A stretch of DNA of 64,000 nucleotides. Origin: Tenrec ecaudatus. Lineage: Eukaryota; Chordata; Mammalia; Afrosoricida; Tenrecidae. Shown piece after piece: positions 1 to 11,921 of the stretch. Numbering within the stretch: position 1 is the stretch's first letter; each line of letters begins with the position of its first letter. The translations under genes and the position numbers were made by a program. A model generated the notes under the pieces. That model worked only from the letters and a program-made list of their open reading frames with translations, made no database searches and was not told the DNA's origin. Where the stretch lies: NCBI RefSeq assembly GCF_050624435.1, contig NC_134546.1:40999501-41063500 (forward strand). The letters run 5' to 3'.

Positions 1-390
1 GATCATAAAGTTGATTGCTGGTTTAGATTTTCTAGGTTTTCTCAATTACTATTAGCAATTTCTCACCCCTTTGAAACTAAGGAAATATAAACCAGAATGT
101 CAGATGATGAATACTTTTGACAGAGCTTTATTTGACTCGGTTCTAGAATTAATAGCATGCTTTAAGTCTAATAACAATTGTGGGGGATAAAAAGGGAAAT
201 TATATGAACTGAGTGTTTAATCATGGTGTAGAATATCTGTCCTGGCTCCATTGATAAGTGACTTTCAGCACACAGTGAATAGTGTTAGGAAACATTACAA
301 AAGACTCTAAAAAACAAGTTTTGTTTTCTTATGAGCTGGATCTATTAGGAAATGTAGCTGGGAGTGTTGTTTGGTTTGGGTGTTGTTTTT

Positions 391-571
391 GGAGCCCTAG
401 TGGCACAGTGGTTAAGCAAGCACTTGGCTGCATCCAGAAGCTTGGTGGTTGAAACCTAGCAGACAGTCTACTGAAGAGAGAAGTGGAAATCTATTTCTGT
501 ACCTATTACGGCTTTGGAAATGCTGTGGGGCAGGGTCCCTATGAGTTCGGAAAAAACTAGCAGGTAATGGG
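391..571 (+). repeat. AfroSINE copy
   Basis: Starts with ggagccctagtggcacagtg and a tRNA-like box (gtggttaagcaagcacttgg), then runs through ctgtggggcagggtccctatg. The layout is that of afrotherian tRNA-derived SINEs. It is diverged and lacks a clear tail. Confidence 0.8.
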
Positions 572-840
572 TATATAGTGGTGTTTGTTTTGTTTGTTTT
601 AGATCCAAAGTTTAAAATAGCTAAAGGACTTTATCAATGGTGAGCACATTCTTAAGTCTTTAAATGTGGCAATAAACAAATGAATCATCTTCAGTTTGTT
701 TTAACACCAAAGAGATTGAACACCACAAATAAAAAATTGTTTTAAATGTTTTCTATAGACTTGTTACTTTTGTTCCAAGAATATAAAAGTTGTACATTGG
801 ACAAAGCATTGATAATCAGGTGTTTTCCAGAATAGTGACT

Positions 841-1086
841 GGTGGGTTTCAACCTTGGACCTTGTGGTTAGCGTTCCAGTGCTTACCCAACAACGATGCC
901 ACCCAAATCAAAACTTGTTATCAAGTTAATTCCAACTCATAGCAACCTTATGTGTTGAAACACTGTATATACAGGGTTTCTGAGGCTGTCTTTACTGAAG
1001 CAGATAGCCTTGAACTACTGACTTACTGATTAGCAGTTCAATGCTTATCTAACATTGCCATTAGGGCTCCAGACACCAGGGCTCCC
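841..1086 (-). repeat. two nested antisense AfroSINEs
   Basis: The outer copy is seen as 841-903 (internal promoter region in reverse) and 1071-1086 (accagggctccc, the reverse of the SINE head). A second antisense copy lies at 904-1070 and ends with its own agggctcc head. The order suggests one SINE inserted into another. Confidence 0.65.
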
Positions 1087-1182
1087 TAATTTCACAGAGA
1101 AGAGAATTCAGATGAATTTGTCTGTAATAAATTCTATACAACAAATGCCTACTTAAGGAATACTTCTTTTCTGTCCAGTAGT

Positions 1183-1317
1183 AACACTGGTGGTGTTGTG
1201 GGCTTTGGGTTGCTAACTACATGGGTAATAGGACAAACCCACCATCTAAGCTGAGGAACAAAGGTGAAGCTGTCTGTTCCCATACAAAATGTATAGTCTT
1301 GGAATCAATTCAGCAGG
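1183..1317 (+). repeat. AfroSINE, partial
   Basis: ctggtggtgttgtgggctttgggttgct followed by a diverged middle (gaacaaaggtgaagctgtctg). Sense orientation, 3' end lost. Confidence 0.5.
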
Positions 1318-1605
1318 AATGAGCTGGGTTTGGTTTTCTTTTCTCTTGTTTACTGTTATAAAAACTTAAAAAATGGAAACTTAGAAATGTATTCACACAG
1401 CTTTCTCATGTTATCAGAATAAACCTCTTACCATTTTAAGGGTTTTGTTTGTTTTTCAGTTTTAGTAATATATTTCAGAAGTATGATTCTTTGGCCTATA
1501 ACTGAGAGTTTGCTATAAGAAGTTACTTGGATAGACATATACACTGAAGAGCTGTGGGAGAGACGTGAGAGCATACATGCATATATATGTTTGACTAGAT
1601 GTTTG

Positions 1606-1705
1606 TAAAAAAATACTTTCATTGGGGGTACTTCATCTCTTATCACAATCCATACATTCCTCCTATGTGTCAAGCACATTTGCACATATGCCGCCATTTT
1701 CTTTC
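1606..1705 (-). mobile_element. 2-kb retroposon, short 3'-end fragment
   Basis: The reverse complement carries the tail end of the recurrent element (ttgtgataagagatgaagtaccccca type). It is only the last ~100 bases, directly abutting a longer copy in the same orientation at 1716. Confidence 0.7.
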
Positions 1706-1715
1706 TCTTTTTTTT

Positions 1716-2635
1716 AAAATAAATCATTTTATTGGGGGCTCATACAGCTCTTATCACAATCCATACATACATTTGCTGTGTCAAGCACACTCCTACATAT
1801 GTTGCCATCATCATTTTCAAAATATTTTCTTTCTACTTGAGCCCTTGGTATCAGCTCCTCATTTTTCCCCTCCCTCCTCCGTCATGAACCCTTGACAATT
1901 TATAAATTATTATTTTTTTCATGTCTTACACTGACCGATGTCTCCTTTCACCTACTTTTCTGTTGTCCATTCCCCCAGGGAGGAGGTTATATGTAGATCC
2001 TTATAATCGGTTCCCCCTTTTTACCCCACCCCCACCCCGCCTTCCCTCCCGGTATAACCACTCTCACCACTGGTCCTAAGGGGTTCATCTGTCCTGGATT
2101 CCCTGTGTTTCCAGTTCCCATCTGCACCGCTGTGCATCCTCTGGTCTAACCAGGTTATATATAGATCATTGTGATCAGTTCCCCCTTTCTATTCCCACCC
2201 TTCCCTTACCCTCCTGGTATCACTGCTCATTATTGGTCCTGAGGGGTTCATCTGTCCTGGATTCCCTGTATTTCCAGCTCTTATCTGTACCCATGTACAT
2301 GCTCTGGTCTAACCAGATTTGTAAGGTAGAATTGGGATCATGATAGTTGGGGGGGAGAGCATTAAAAAACTAGAGAAAAGTTGCATGTTTCATAGGTGCT
2401 ACACTGTACCCTGACTGGCTCGTCTCTTCCTTGTGACTCTTCTGTAAGGGGGTGTCCAATTGTCTACAGATGGGCTTTGGGTCTCCACTCTGCACTTCCC
2501 CTCATTCACATTGATATGATTTTTTTGTTCTGGGTCTTTGATGCCTGGTACCTGATCCCATCGACACCTCATGATCACATAGGCTGGTGTGCTTCTTCCA
2601 TGTGGGCTTTGTTGCTTCTTAGCTAGATAACTGCT
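1716..2635 (-). mobile_element. 2-kb retroposon, 5'-truncated copy with internal duplication
   Basis: Antisense copy whose 3' end (aataaatcattttattggg in reverse) is at 1716. Segments 1980-2147 and 2149-2320 are two versions of the same ~170-bp block, each with ggttatat-tagatc, the gtcctgaggggttcatctg-type motif and ctggattccctg. It stops at 2632 where another copy begins. Confidence 0.8.
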
Positions 2636-2654
2636 TTTTATTTTTATTTTTTAA

Positions 2655-4260
2655 TCATGTTATTGGGACACATACAACTCTCATCACAATCCACACACAT
2701 CAGTTGTGTAAAGCACACTTATACATTCGTTGCTCCCATCATTCTCAAAACTCTTGCTTTCCGCTTGGGCTCCTGGAATCAGCTCCTCGTTTCCCTTGCC
2801 CCCCCTCCTTCCCCGCTCCCCTCATCCCCATGAACTGTTGATGATTTATAAATTATTATTTTACCATATCTTACACTGCCCAGCGTCTCCCTTCACCCAC
2901 TTTTCTGTTGCCCATCCCCCAAGGAGTTGGTTATATGTAGATCCTTGTAATCGGTTCCCCCTTTCTACACTCCCCCGCCTTCCCTCCTGGTATTGCCACT
3001 CTCACCACTGGTCCTAAGGGGTTCATCTGTCCTGGATTCCCTGTGTTTCCAGTTGCCATCTGCACCACTGTGCATCCTTTAACCAAATCTAACCAGGTTT
3101 GCAAGGTAGTGGGGGGGGGGAGGTTGTGAGTTTCAATAATGCTACCCTGCACCCTGAGTGACTCATCTTCCCATTACCCCTCTGCAAGGGATGTCCAGTT
3201 GTCTACAGATGGGCATTGGGTCCCCATCACATGCTCCCCTCATTCACGGTGATATGATTTCCCCCCCCCTTTGGTGCTTTATACCTGGCGCCCTCATGAC
3301 CCTTCATGATCACACATGCTGGTGTGCTTCTTCCATGTGGGCTTTGTTGCTTCTGGGCTAGTTGGCCACTTGTTTACTTTCAAGCCTTTAAGACCCCAGC
3401 TGCTATATCTCTCGATAGCCAGGCACCATCAGTCTTCTTCACCACACTTACTTATGCACACATTCATCTTCAGCATTTATATGGGGACGGTAATCACACA
3501 ATGATGATTTTTGTTTTTTGGTGTCTGCTACCAGATCTGTTCATCACCTCATGATCACATAGGCTTGTGTGTTTCTTTCCTGTGGGCTTTGTTGCTTCCG
3601 AGCTAGATGGCCGCTTGTTTACTTTCAAGCCTCTAAGATCCTAGACACTATATCTTTTGATAGCCAGGCACCATCAGCTCTTTTCACCACGTTTGCTTGT
3701 ACACACGTTTGTCTTTAACTATCATGTTGGGAAGGTGGGTATCATGGAATGACCATTTAGCTGAGCAAAGTGCTCTTGTAGTAAGGGAATGCGCGCGAGG
3801 AGGCCCAGTGTCCACCTGCTACCCTTCCATTAAATCTATAAATATATGCACATAAATCTATTTCCCCCATAATCATAAATATATTTATATATGTACATGT
3901 CTGTATTTAGGCTTCTGTGTATGCACTTTGCCTCCGACTCCTTTCCTATATTTACTCATACTTTCCTCCTGACCCACTACCATGTTCAGCCTTCATTCTG
4001 GTTTCAGTAATTCCTCTCAGTTGCATTGCCCTTGGTCACTCCCTACAGTGCTCCCATCCCCTCCCTGCCACTGGTTTTGAACAACTCATTCCCTTGTCCC
4101 TGGGTTGACCAACACCTCCTCCCTTCCCCCACCTCCCACTCTCCCATGTCCCCCCGGGACCATTGGTCCTGTTGTTTTCTTCTCACATTGCTTATCCAGT
4201 CTATCTTATCTAGATATACCTGCTGTCTATGCTTTTTATACAAATATACACTGCCATGAA
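2655..4260 (-). mobile_element. 2-kb retroposon, near full-length copy with internal duplication
   Basis: Antisense copy covering most of the element. A ~200-bp block (gtgggctttgttgcttc ... gatagccaggcaccatcag) occurs twice, at about 3290-3500 and 3510-3740. No open frame looks protein-like; the short frames are artefacts of T/C-rich DNA. Confidence 0.8.
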
Positions 4261-4499
4261 TCTGGTAGAGCCTGTTCAGTGGGCAAAGCTCTGAAAACTT
4301 ATTAGGTACAACCAAATCCTCGAAGGGAATGAGACACTGGGCCTCGGGGATCAGGACCATAGGCTTGATGACCAAGTCAGTTGGCATATTATTCATAAAG
4401 GCAGTACCAACATTTAACTTTTATGTGAGTAGCAATTGGTGCTAAAAGCTCATGAGCAGCTATCTAGGGTGGAAACACTGATTCCCTCAGCATCTAGAG

Positions 4500-4589
4500 C
4501 AGCGGTTCTCAATCTGTGGATCACGACCCCTTTGAGGGTCCAACGACCATTTCATAGGTCTGTTACATTGTGAAAGTTGTGAACCACTG
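4500..4589 (-). mobile_element. SPIN-type hAT element, 90-bp deletion derivative
   Basis: Ends are CAGCGGTTCTC and GTGAACCACTG, imperfect inverted repeats of the SPIN type. Perfect 8-bp target duplications (atctagag) lie at 4492-4499 and 4590-4597. Internally only the block with cacgacccctttgagg and little else remains. Noncoding; it needs a transposase in trans. Confidence 0.85.
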
Positions 4590-5624
4590 ATCTAGAGGAA
4601 AGAAGCATGATAAAAATTGGAGGACACGTGGAAACAATTTGAGTCAGGCACACGTCAGTTTGTACAGCCTTACGAGCAGTTGCTCTAAATGGTGCACAGC
4701 CACCAGTACCAACTGTTCTGAAAGGTTCGAGATAGAGTCGGAGAAAAATGTGGGACACACCTCCAAACCATAAAAAATATGAGACTGATTGGTCAAATAA
4801 AGACTAATGGGATGCTTCTTCCATCACCCTTCACCCCCATCTGTGACCCTTAGTCACCCTTCAAGTCTAGAACTGAACTCACTTCCATGTTAGAATAAGC
4901 TTGTTAACATCAGAGGGTTGGGAAAGGAGCAGTGGAAACCCGAAGAAAGTGAGATCATTTGAAGGGATTAGAATAGATGAGTGGAAACAAAACTGATGGT
5001 GTGCTGTGTAAACCTTCACTTAAATCATAGCACAACATTCTTTTAAAGAAAAGTCACTGTGCTAACTTTTAAAAAATCATGAGTCTACCTGTTGGGGCCT
5101 TTGCTTTAAAGCAGGGGTGCAGTATGGACATCCAACCAAGGGCTGTAAACTCATCAATACCAGGTAACATCACACACTCACCAGAGAAGCAGTTCCAGCC
5201 ATCACATTAAGAGTGAGTGGATGACAATTTAAATTGTTAATTTGGCAGGAAAAAAGGCTCCCCACACCTGCCTGAATGCCTTGCAAGTGGTGCCTGGCAC
5301 AAGGACACTGGCTGAGGTGCTGAGTTGGGTCTAAAACCAGCCCACATGCCCTTCTCCAAAGCGTGTGCCCCGGTAGGAAGCGGTGGCCTTTTACCCACAT
5401 CGTGCAGAGATACCATATGGGCTGCCTACTGTACCTTTTTTCTTCAAGGACATGCTAGAAGTCTGAACGATGTAAAATTGCAAGCAAGTTTCATGCAAAA
5501 TGACAGGAGCTGAAAAGGCCTTTGTTTTGTTGGAGATCATCGATTCAAATCTTTGAACTTGCTGTTCTTTTCTTTTGGAAAAACTCCTCTCCGCATATCT
5601 AAGTGGCTTCACTCTTAGGTCTTT

Positions 5625-5882
5625 GTACAAAGATCATCTCCTGCACAAGGCCTTCCCTGATGTCTGTACTTAAAATTGCAGCCACCTCCCTAGCACGCTC
5701 TCCCTTCTGTGGTTACTTTTTTTGCCCAGTGCTTATCATTATCTGACATGCTGTGTTTTAATTACATCTTTGTGTTCTGAGACACTAGGGATTTTCCTGT
5801 TTGGTTTGTGTTACATTCCCACAGCTGGGGACAATGGCAGGCTCATAACAGGAGGCTATATTTATTGAACGAATAAAAATGT
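5625..5882 (+). repeat. L2 LINE 3' end
   Basis: Contains caaggccttccctgatgtct, a middle with cagtgcttatcattatctgac, and a 3' end near tatttattgaacgaat, the usual order in ancient LINE-2 3' ends. Confidence 0.75.
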
Positions 5883-5934
5883 ATAGAATTTGCGATGTGT
5901 GCTGTACTTTTGGCACTTGGGAATGGCAGAAAAT

Positions 5935-6070
5935 TATTTAAAAACCTGGGTTCTGGCAGTTCAAATCCCACTTTACCAATCTTAGATATATTTCCTTGTT
6001 TCCTCATTAAAATAGAAATATTAATAGTATCAACATCATAACGTTTCAAGGATTTGATGAATTAATGAAG
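5935..6070 (+). repeat. MIR SINE
   Basis: cctgggttctggcagttcaaatccca followed by ttccttgtttcctcattaaaatag and aaggatttgatgaattaatg is the MIR core and 3' region. Confidence 0.75.
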
Positions 6071-7850
6071 TATGTGCAGTTTAATGTCTATTTGGGCAGA
6101 TGCAAGCTGTCTCGTAAGGTGTTTTGTTCCATTTGCTTCTTTTAAAAAGGGAAAGGAGTTCTCCCTTTGCTTTAATCTCCCCGGTGGTATACAGCACCCA
6201 GACACCAGGATGCCTACCCCTCCCGCTCTCTTCTCTCGTGCGTCACTGCACCCAGCAGCAAGGCAACCTTTCATGCAGGAGCAAGCCTGCACCTGCCATG
6301 GCCCCTCCACACTTGCCATGGGTGCTAGTGATGCCAGCTGGGCCTGGAGTGCCTAAGGGTTCCAGGGGCTGACTATGTAGAATCAGGAAGTGGCCATACC
6401 AACAGGTGTAGACAGGGTCACAGCTGCCAACTGTGTCCCTGGCACCGGTACACAAAGTCTCAGTGGCCACCTCTTCATACCTGGTTAGGTGCAAAGTACC
6501 AGTCTGGCTGTTGGGGTAGCCCAAACCCAGACCAGCCACACATCTGGCAAGACGGGCCTGTTTCCAGTGGATACAGCCATCAGGTTCTGTTAGGCTGGCT
6601 CACATAGGTTTTAATAGGCTTTATAGGAGTTTAGATTCAGATTGTAAAGGGATTGTCTGTGTAGATGTGAGATGGTATTCACACAGCTGCCAAACCAAAT
6701 AACATACTGTTTCACAGAGTGAATTGTGGCATGCAGTGACTCATACTCAGACTGTGTTCGGCTCACTGCAAGTTTTCAGTTGTTAATTTGGTGACAATCA
6801 GCTGGACTGAAGGAAAAGAAAACAAAAGATCTAAACTTACTCTTTGCACCTTTTAAAATATTACTGTTCTAGGCGTTATGGTAACAGAATATGATACAGT
6901 TCCTACCATAAAGAAAAGAATGGTCTAATTGGGAAGATATTAATATAGACACTTATGTCAGGAGGGCATATTTTATATAAATATTTACTTCTTTTTCCTT
7001 ACACCTTAGATCACAGCATTTCAGCTTTCCTAGATTACAGTTATTCAGACTTAAGAGCCACCAAGATGAGGAAGAAAATCTAGTATTAGTGTATATAAGT
7101 AGCTAAGAGAGAGAGAGCCACTTTATATCTGGAGGAGGATCGGTTCAGTTTACCAGTCCCTTACAGTCTGTTTTTCTTATGGCATATGCGATACAATGTT
7201 TGGCCTTTTGAGTTGTGGATGAATCTACAGGCCTACAGGTGTGTGTATAATTATACTGAAAACCTTAATGACAGTTTCCTACTTGCAATAATGATTTATT
7301 TTGCATTTGTAGAATCACATGACATAGCCCAACCAATTAACTTATTTTTTATCTTTAATTAGTGTGTAATTAATGTAGTACTTCATAACATATACAAGGT
7401 AAAAATGATAAAAACTAATAAAGCCCTAGTACATGTTCTTCGCTAATTTTGGCTGCTTAAGGATTTAGTGGTTAAGAAGTGACCCGACAGCAGTGAGTGG
7501 TGAGAGTAGAAGGGCAGAACGTAAATTGACATGCAGTTCAGCGTTTTACATTCACTGAACACAGTTGAAGGAGAGAGTTTTTGTTGTCTAGTACCTTTCT
7601 GTCTTTCTTTACAATACTGTTTACAACTTTACAGTACTGTTTACAATACTCCTCCATAACTTTAAGTGAACAAAAGTCGATTTAAAAATATGTAAACATC
7701 AGTTTTACTTGATATGTATATATGCTTTTATTTAAGTAGATGACTATGCGTCAAAATCTTAATATTGGTTATCTTTGGTACATGAAAATATTTTTATTAG
7801 CCTTCTCTTTTATAAAAAAGCATTAATGTTTCCATTTTTTCCCTTTTCAG

Positions 7851-7919
7851 AATCTGATATTGATGCTGCCACTGCAATGATGCTTTTAAATACTTCTATA
7901 GAACAAGGGATTTTAGAAT
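7851..7919 (+). CDS. FOXN2: FOXN2 penultimate coding exon (69 bp)
   Basis: The exon is bounded by a pyrimidine tract ending in cag (7848-7850) and a gtaag donor beginning at 7920. It starts in the second base of a codon and ends after the first base of a Cys codon. The visible peptide contains DIDAATAMMLLNTSIEQG, which I recognise as the region after the forkhead domain in FOXN2 (also called HTLF), a nuclear winged-helix transcription factor. The donor leaves a single T that joins GT at the start of the next exon, giving ...LEC-EKPLPLK in frame. That phase match is strong evidence that both exons belong to one gene. No frameshift or stop is seen. FOXN3 is the closest relative, but the C-terminal sequence of the next exon fits FOXN2 better. 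Confidence 0.93.
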
Positions 7920-8559
7920 GTAAGCAATCATCACCTTTCATTTTGAAATCATTTCTCCGCCTTTTCACATATTTAGAATTCAAGCTGTATAAGTATTGCA
8001 GAACCTAAGTTACTCAGATGAGAAAAGGCTTACCTGAATAACTAGGTGTCTATTCCACTGACGTGTACAATTGAGAAATCAAAGCGATGCTGTGACGAAC
8101 CTTCTCAGCTTAAACTAGAAGAACAGTAAAACACTTATATAGAAAATAAGATTGAAGATCTAAACATGAAAATCAAGGCTTATCTTTAGGGGGATACATT
8201 TACAGCCTTGGAAGACCTTGAAGAGCCACATCCATGAAAGAAAAGGGTGGTGAATTTATTAAACATCCAAGTTCTAGAGTTCTTTACAACAGAAGGCATC
8301 TCTAACAAATGTAATGTAAGCAGAAGGCTGAGGAAACAGACTTTCATCATACAAAGAAGTAATGTCCAGTATATATTTTAAAAGATCCTCCAAGCACAAA
8401 ATAAAACCATTCAACAGCAAAATCAGCAAAAGATGAAGAGGCACAAGTAGCAGAAAAATAAATGTACATATATGGTCAATGTACATACAATGCCCAACTT
8501 CTCTAGTAATTGGAAATGCAAAATAAAATCAGTGCTGACATTGTTTTTGTTTGCTTTAT

Positions 8560-8790
8560 GGACCTAATTCATTGATCATACAATTATGTGGTTTAAATAT
8601 ATTAAAAAGAGTTGTGCAGTCACTACAACAATAAATTTTAGAACCTTTTCTTCATTCTTTACACATTATAAGTTCTGCTTTCCCCCAGCCTCCTCTGCCA
8701 TAACCTTAAGAAATTATTAATCCGGTGCTTGCCTCTCTAGATTGACCTGTCCTGGATTTCATATTACAGAACAGCATGTACACGCACAAT
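8560..8790. repeat. old L1-associated repeat, tentative
   Basis: acaattatgtggtttaaat, gttgtgcagtcactacaac and cctgtcctggatttcatat occur in the order of a well-known eutherian interspersed repeat usually placed in L1 3' regions. Heavily diverged; the exact family is not assigned. Confidence 0.35.
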
Positions 8791-9001
8791 CCTATCCCCG
8801 CTAAGAAAAAAAAATACCAAATACAGAATCTTCAATCTAAAAGAAAGCAGAAAACTATACAAACAAACAAATTCAAAATGAGTCAAAAGAGAGAGCAAAT
8901 GATAGGTGTTAAGTTGTAACCTACCTATATCTGCCTTGGTTCACTTTGCAATGCACGCTGTCTTACAGCAAGCCTATTCCCATACCTGGAGGGTGGCTTA
9001 G

Positions 9002-9181
9002 CAGCGGTTCTCAACCTCCCAAATGCCGCGACCCTTTCACACAGCTCCTCATGTGGTGGTGACGCCCAACCATAACATTTTTGTTGCTACTTCATCACTG
9101 TAATTTTGCTACCCCTATGAAAGGGTCGTTCGACACACCCACACCCATAGGGGTCGCAACCCCCAGATTGAGAACCACTGG
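9002..9181 (+). mobile_element. SPIN-type hAT element, ~180 bp
   Basis: Inverted ends CAGCGGTTCTC and GAGAACCACTG, with the SPIN interior (aatgccgcgaccctttcac, ttgttgctacttcatcactg, gaaagggtcgttcgac). No convincing 8-bp duplication remains at the flanks. It lies in the last FOXN2 intron. Confidence 0.85.
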
Positions 9182-9334
9182 GTGTGAGGGAATTTATTGG
9201 AGCCTTAATCCACTTAGGGACTCTGCAAATGGATTTTGGGTTTTCTCTATCATTTAATAGTCTTCTGTAAACTAAGTGCTAAGAATTTAAGTTCTAATAT
9301 AATTCCCTCCTCCAGTTTTAGACTAGTCTTTAAA

Positions 9335-9580
9335 ACTCTTGGATCACATAGGCTGGTATGTGTTTTCCATGTGAGCTTATCTTACACCTCACTTAGGTGG
9401 TTGTCTGTTTTAAGATAAGCCTTTAAGAACTCAGACACTGTTTTGTCTAATGGCCAGACACCATCTGCTGTCTTCACTACACTTTGCTATCACACCTATA
9501 TCTTCAGTGATTCTATCATGAGGCCAAGTGAGATACATGCTTTGTCCATCAGATCATTAGAGATGATGTCTGGAGTATGG
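9335..9580 (-). mobile_element. 2-kb retroposon, old diverged fragment
   Basis: ggatcacataggctggtatg, aagcctttaagaactcagac and gccagacaccatctgctgtc match the middle of the element in reverse, with more substitutions than the other copies. It shows that the family has been active over a long time. Confidence 0.65.
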
Positions 9581-10204
9581 AAACAGTATTATGCACAGTA
9601 GGTTAGAAATTGGTACAGCCATTTTTTGGTTATTTGGAAGTACCAATTATAATTTATCCCAATTATAATTTTAATTGTATTTTTATAACAATTCTACTTG
9701 GTATCTTTCTAGAAAAGCATTTGCATGTATATTTAAAAAAACATCTAGAAAGACTTATTGCAGTGCAGCTCTTTACCTGTACCGGCAAAAAATTGATAAC
9801 AGTTGATAAAAATTGATATCAACAGGGAAATGGTCAGCTAAGCAGTAGTGAATTTATATTGAGGCATTGTGTGCAACAGTTCAAAAGAGTGATATTTTCC
9901 ATGGAACGGACATAAAATGTATGCACAATGCTACGTGGGTTAAGAAGATTTCCAAGTACTTAAAGAAATAATCCACAAAACATTGATCTAAAGGTACTTA
10001 CTGTTCTCGAGTAATATGAGAGTTTTACTAATATTGGGAGGGAGCATGGTTTGGTTCTTTCCTCTGTCCAACATCTAGCTTGTGTTAAAGAGTTTCTGAT
10101 GATCTCATGATATTTTCTTTGCCATTTATTTTCTCCCCTACCCCCTTCTCTCTGTTTTGCAATCAAGTGCATTTGATCTATTGTTGGAACTTTTGTTTCT
10201 ACAG

Positions 10205-10728
10205 GTGAGAAACCTCTTCCTCTTAAAGCAACCCTGCAGAAAAAGAGGAGTTACAGCAATGCATTTAACCACTCAGGGGCTGTGCGTTTACAGGAGAGTG
10301 CTTCTTTGGCCACCAGCATTGATCCCAAGGAAGACCACAATTACAGCGCAAGCAGCATAGCAGCACAGCGATGCGCATCCAGGTCTAGTGTGTCTTCCCT
10401 GTCTTCTGTGGATGAGGCCTATGAATTTATCCCAAAGAGCAGCCATGTGGGAAGTGATGGCAGTGAAGGATTTCCTAGTGAAGAGGATACAGACGTTGAT
10501 TACGAAGATGATCCTCTTGGCGACAGTGGCTATGCATCACAGGCATGTGCAGATACCTCGGGAAAACGACAGCCAGGCAAAAAAAGGCGAAAGCAGCCAT
10601 GTCCAGAAATTGATGAGGAGCTCAAAGAGGCAGCCGGCTCGCTGCTCCACCTTGCTGGAATTCGTACATGTCTGGGCTCCCTCATAAGTGCTGCTAAGAC
10701 ACAAAATCAAAAGCAGCGGAAAAAATAG
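10205..10728 (+). CDS. FOXN2: FOXN2 last coding exon and stop codon
   Basis: This exon encodes the C-terminal ~174 residues of forkhead box N2, roughly 40% of the ~430-residue mammalian protein. It opens after ctacag and completes the split Cys codon of the previous exon. The reading frame runs to TAG at 10726-10728 without interruption. In order it shows a basic patch (QKKRSY), a Ser-rich segment (SRSSVSSLSSVDEAYEF), an acidic stretch (EEDTDVDYEDDPLGDSGY), a Lys/Arg-rich nuclear-localisation-like run (GKKRRKQ) and the conserved C-terminal helix EELKEAAGSLLHLAGI. FOXN3 shares that helix, but the ending LGSLISAAKTQNQKQRKK is the FOXN2 form. The DNA-binding forkhead domain lies upstream, outside the window. 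FOXN2 is known as a factor binding a purine-rich promoter region; nothing here adds to that. The gene appears intact. Confidence 0.96.
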
Positions 10729-11734
10729 AATTTCTTGTTCGTATGAAATTATTTTAAAGTGTGGCAATACTCTCCTACCCTATTCTCTACAAGGGATGTC
10801 AAAGCCATAATGGACTTCTTTAGATTGGGGCTGGGGAGGGAATGCTAATTATTCCTTTCAAAACATTTAAGATTTTTGGTTTTTAATTGAACAATTGCTG
10901 TTAGGATCATGCCCAATCATAAATATATGACGTAAAGTCCTAAAAGGTTAATTCTTGTGATAAATGTTTCGAAAGATCTGGAAATTTTTTATAATGAAAT
11001 ACCCAACATCTGTCTTTAAATTATATTAGTGGGGGCATCTTTCCTTTGCTTAATATTTCAAATGTAAGAATTTGCAACTCTATAATACAGTTTTTTTACT
11101 TTCATTTTCTTTTTCAGTCTAATTAACTTTTAAGTACTGCTCCTGCTTAAAAAAAAAATTGTTGATGTCTTACTCATGTATTCCTCCCCTGACAAACACA
11201 ATGTCGTGGGACAAAATTTGGATGATTTATTGATTTAATTTGGGGGGGGATGATTTATTTTGTCATTGGTTTGGTTTTGGGCTTTTATTTGTTTGTTTTC
11301 ATTTTGAGGCATGAACAAAGGCGAATATAAATTGAAAAGATCCTAGATGTCTCTAAAATTCCTTTCCATTACATAGGTAGAGAACACAACAACAAAAAGT
11401 TCTAAGGGTTAGAAAATGTGGTTTTATGGAATAATTTTCATTTGAGAACACTCCAATTGTTATTACAATATTCTCTGAAAATTTTTATATCCCACATACT
11501 AATAGCATATTATTGAGCCCATTTGCTCTTTCCCAAAGTGCATTATAACTATGGTTTAAGTTTTTATCACTAGCTGGCTGTTGATTAGAAACTATCCAGT
11601 GAGAATAAACAGCCATAGAGTGTGCTATGGAGTAACACCTATTTTGACATACTTTGGAATAAGAATTTTTCATTTGGTTGTTAAATGTTTTGAATTCTGA
11701 GAATCTTGTAATGGGAATGGAGTATAATCTAAAA

Positions 11735-11921
11735 CAGTGGTTCTCAACCTTCCTAATGCCATGACCCTTTATTACAGTTCCTCATGTTGTCGTGGCCCCT
11801 CCCCTCCACACACACACACCATAAAATTATTTTTGTTGCTACTTCATAACTAATTTTGCTACTGTTATGAATCAGGCGACCATGTGAAAGGGTCGTTCAA
11901 TCCGCAAGTTGAGAACCACTA
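11735..11921 (+). mobile_element. SPIN-type hAT element, 187 bp, in the FOXN2 3' UTR
   Basis: Ends CAGTGGTTCTC and GAGAACCACTA are inverted repeats with one mismatch in the last base. Perfect 8-bp duplications (atctaaaa) lie at 11727-11734 and 11922-11929. The interior has ccttcctaatgccatgaccc and ttgttgctacttcataac, the SPIN MITE sequence. It has a small cacacaca expansion. Noncoding. Confidence 0.92.

Larger units (their letters stand above)
1..7850 (+). other. FOXN2: FOXN2 intron (3' part), start outside window
   Basis: Noncoding sequence upstream of the first recognised FOXN2 exon. It holds AfroSINEs (391-1317), three copies of the 2-kb retroposon (1606-4260), a SPIN element (4500-4589), an L2 3' end and a MIR (5625-6070). 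I found no exon encoding the forkhead domain here, so upstream exons should lie to the left of the window. Stretches 4600-5620 and 6075-7850 look like ordinary unique intron with no feature I can name. Confidence 0.8.
7920..10204 (+). other. FOXN2: FOXN2 last intron
   Basis: A GT-AG intron of 2285 bp separating the two coding exons. The acceptor is ctacag at 10199-10204 after a T-rich tract. It contains an old L1-like stretch (8560-8790), a SPIN element (9002-9181) and a diverged fragment of the 2-kb retroposon (9335-9580). The remainder is unique sequence. Confidence 0.88.

Noticed and set aside
391-571. tRNA gene candidate from box-like motifs
   Set aside because: The tRNA-like part belongs to a dispersed SINE, is diverged and continues into the SINE body.
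1606-4260. CRISPR-like or satellite array suggested by repeated blocks
   Set aside because: The repeats are ~170-200 bp, imperfect, not regularly spaced, and explained by retroposon copies in a mammalian intron.
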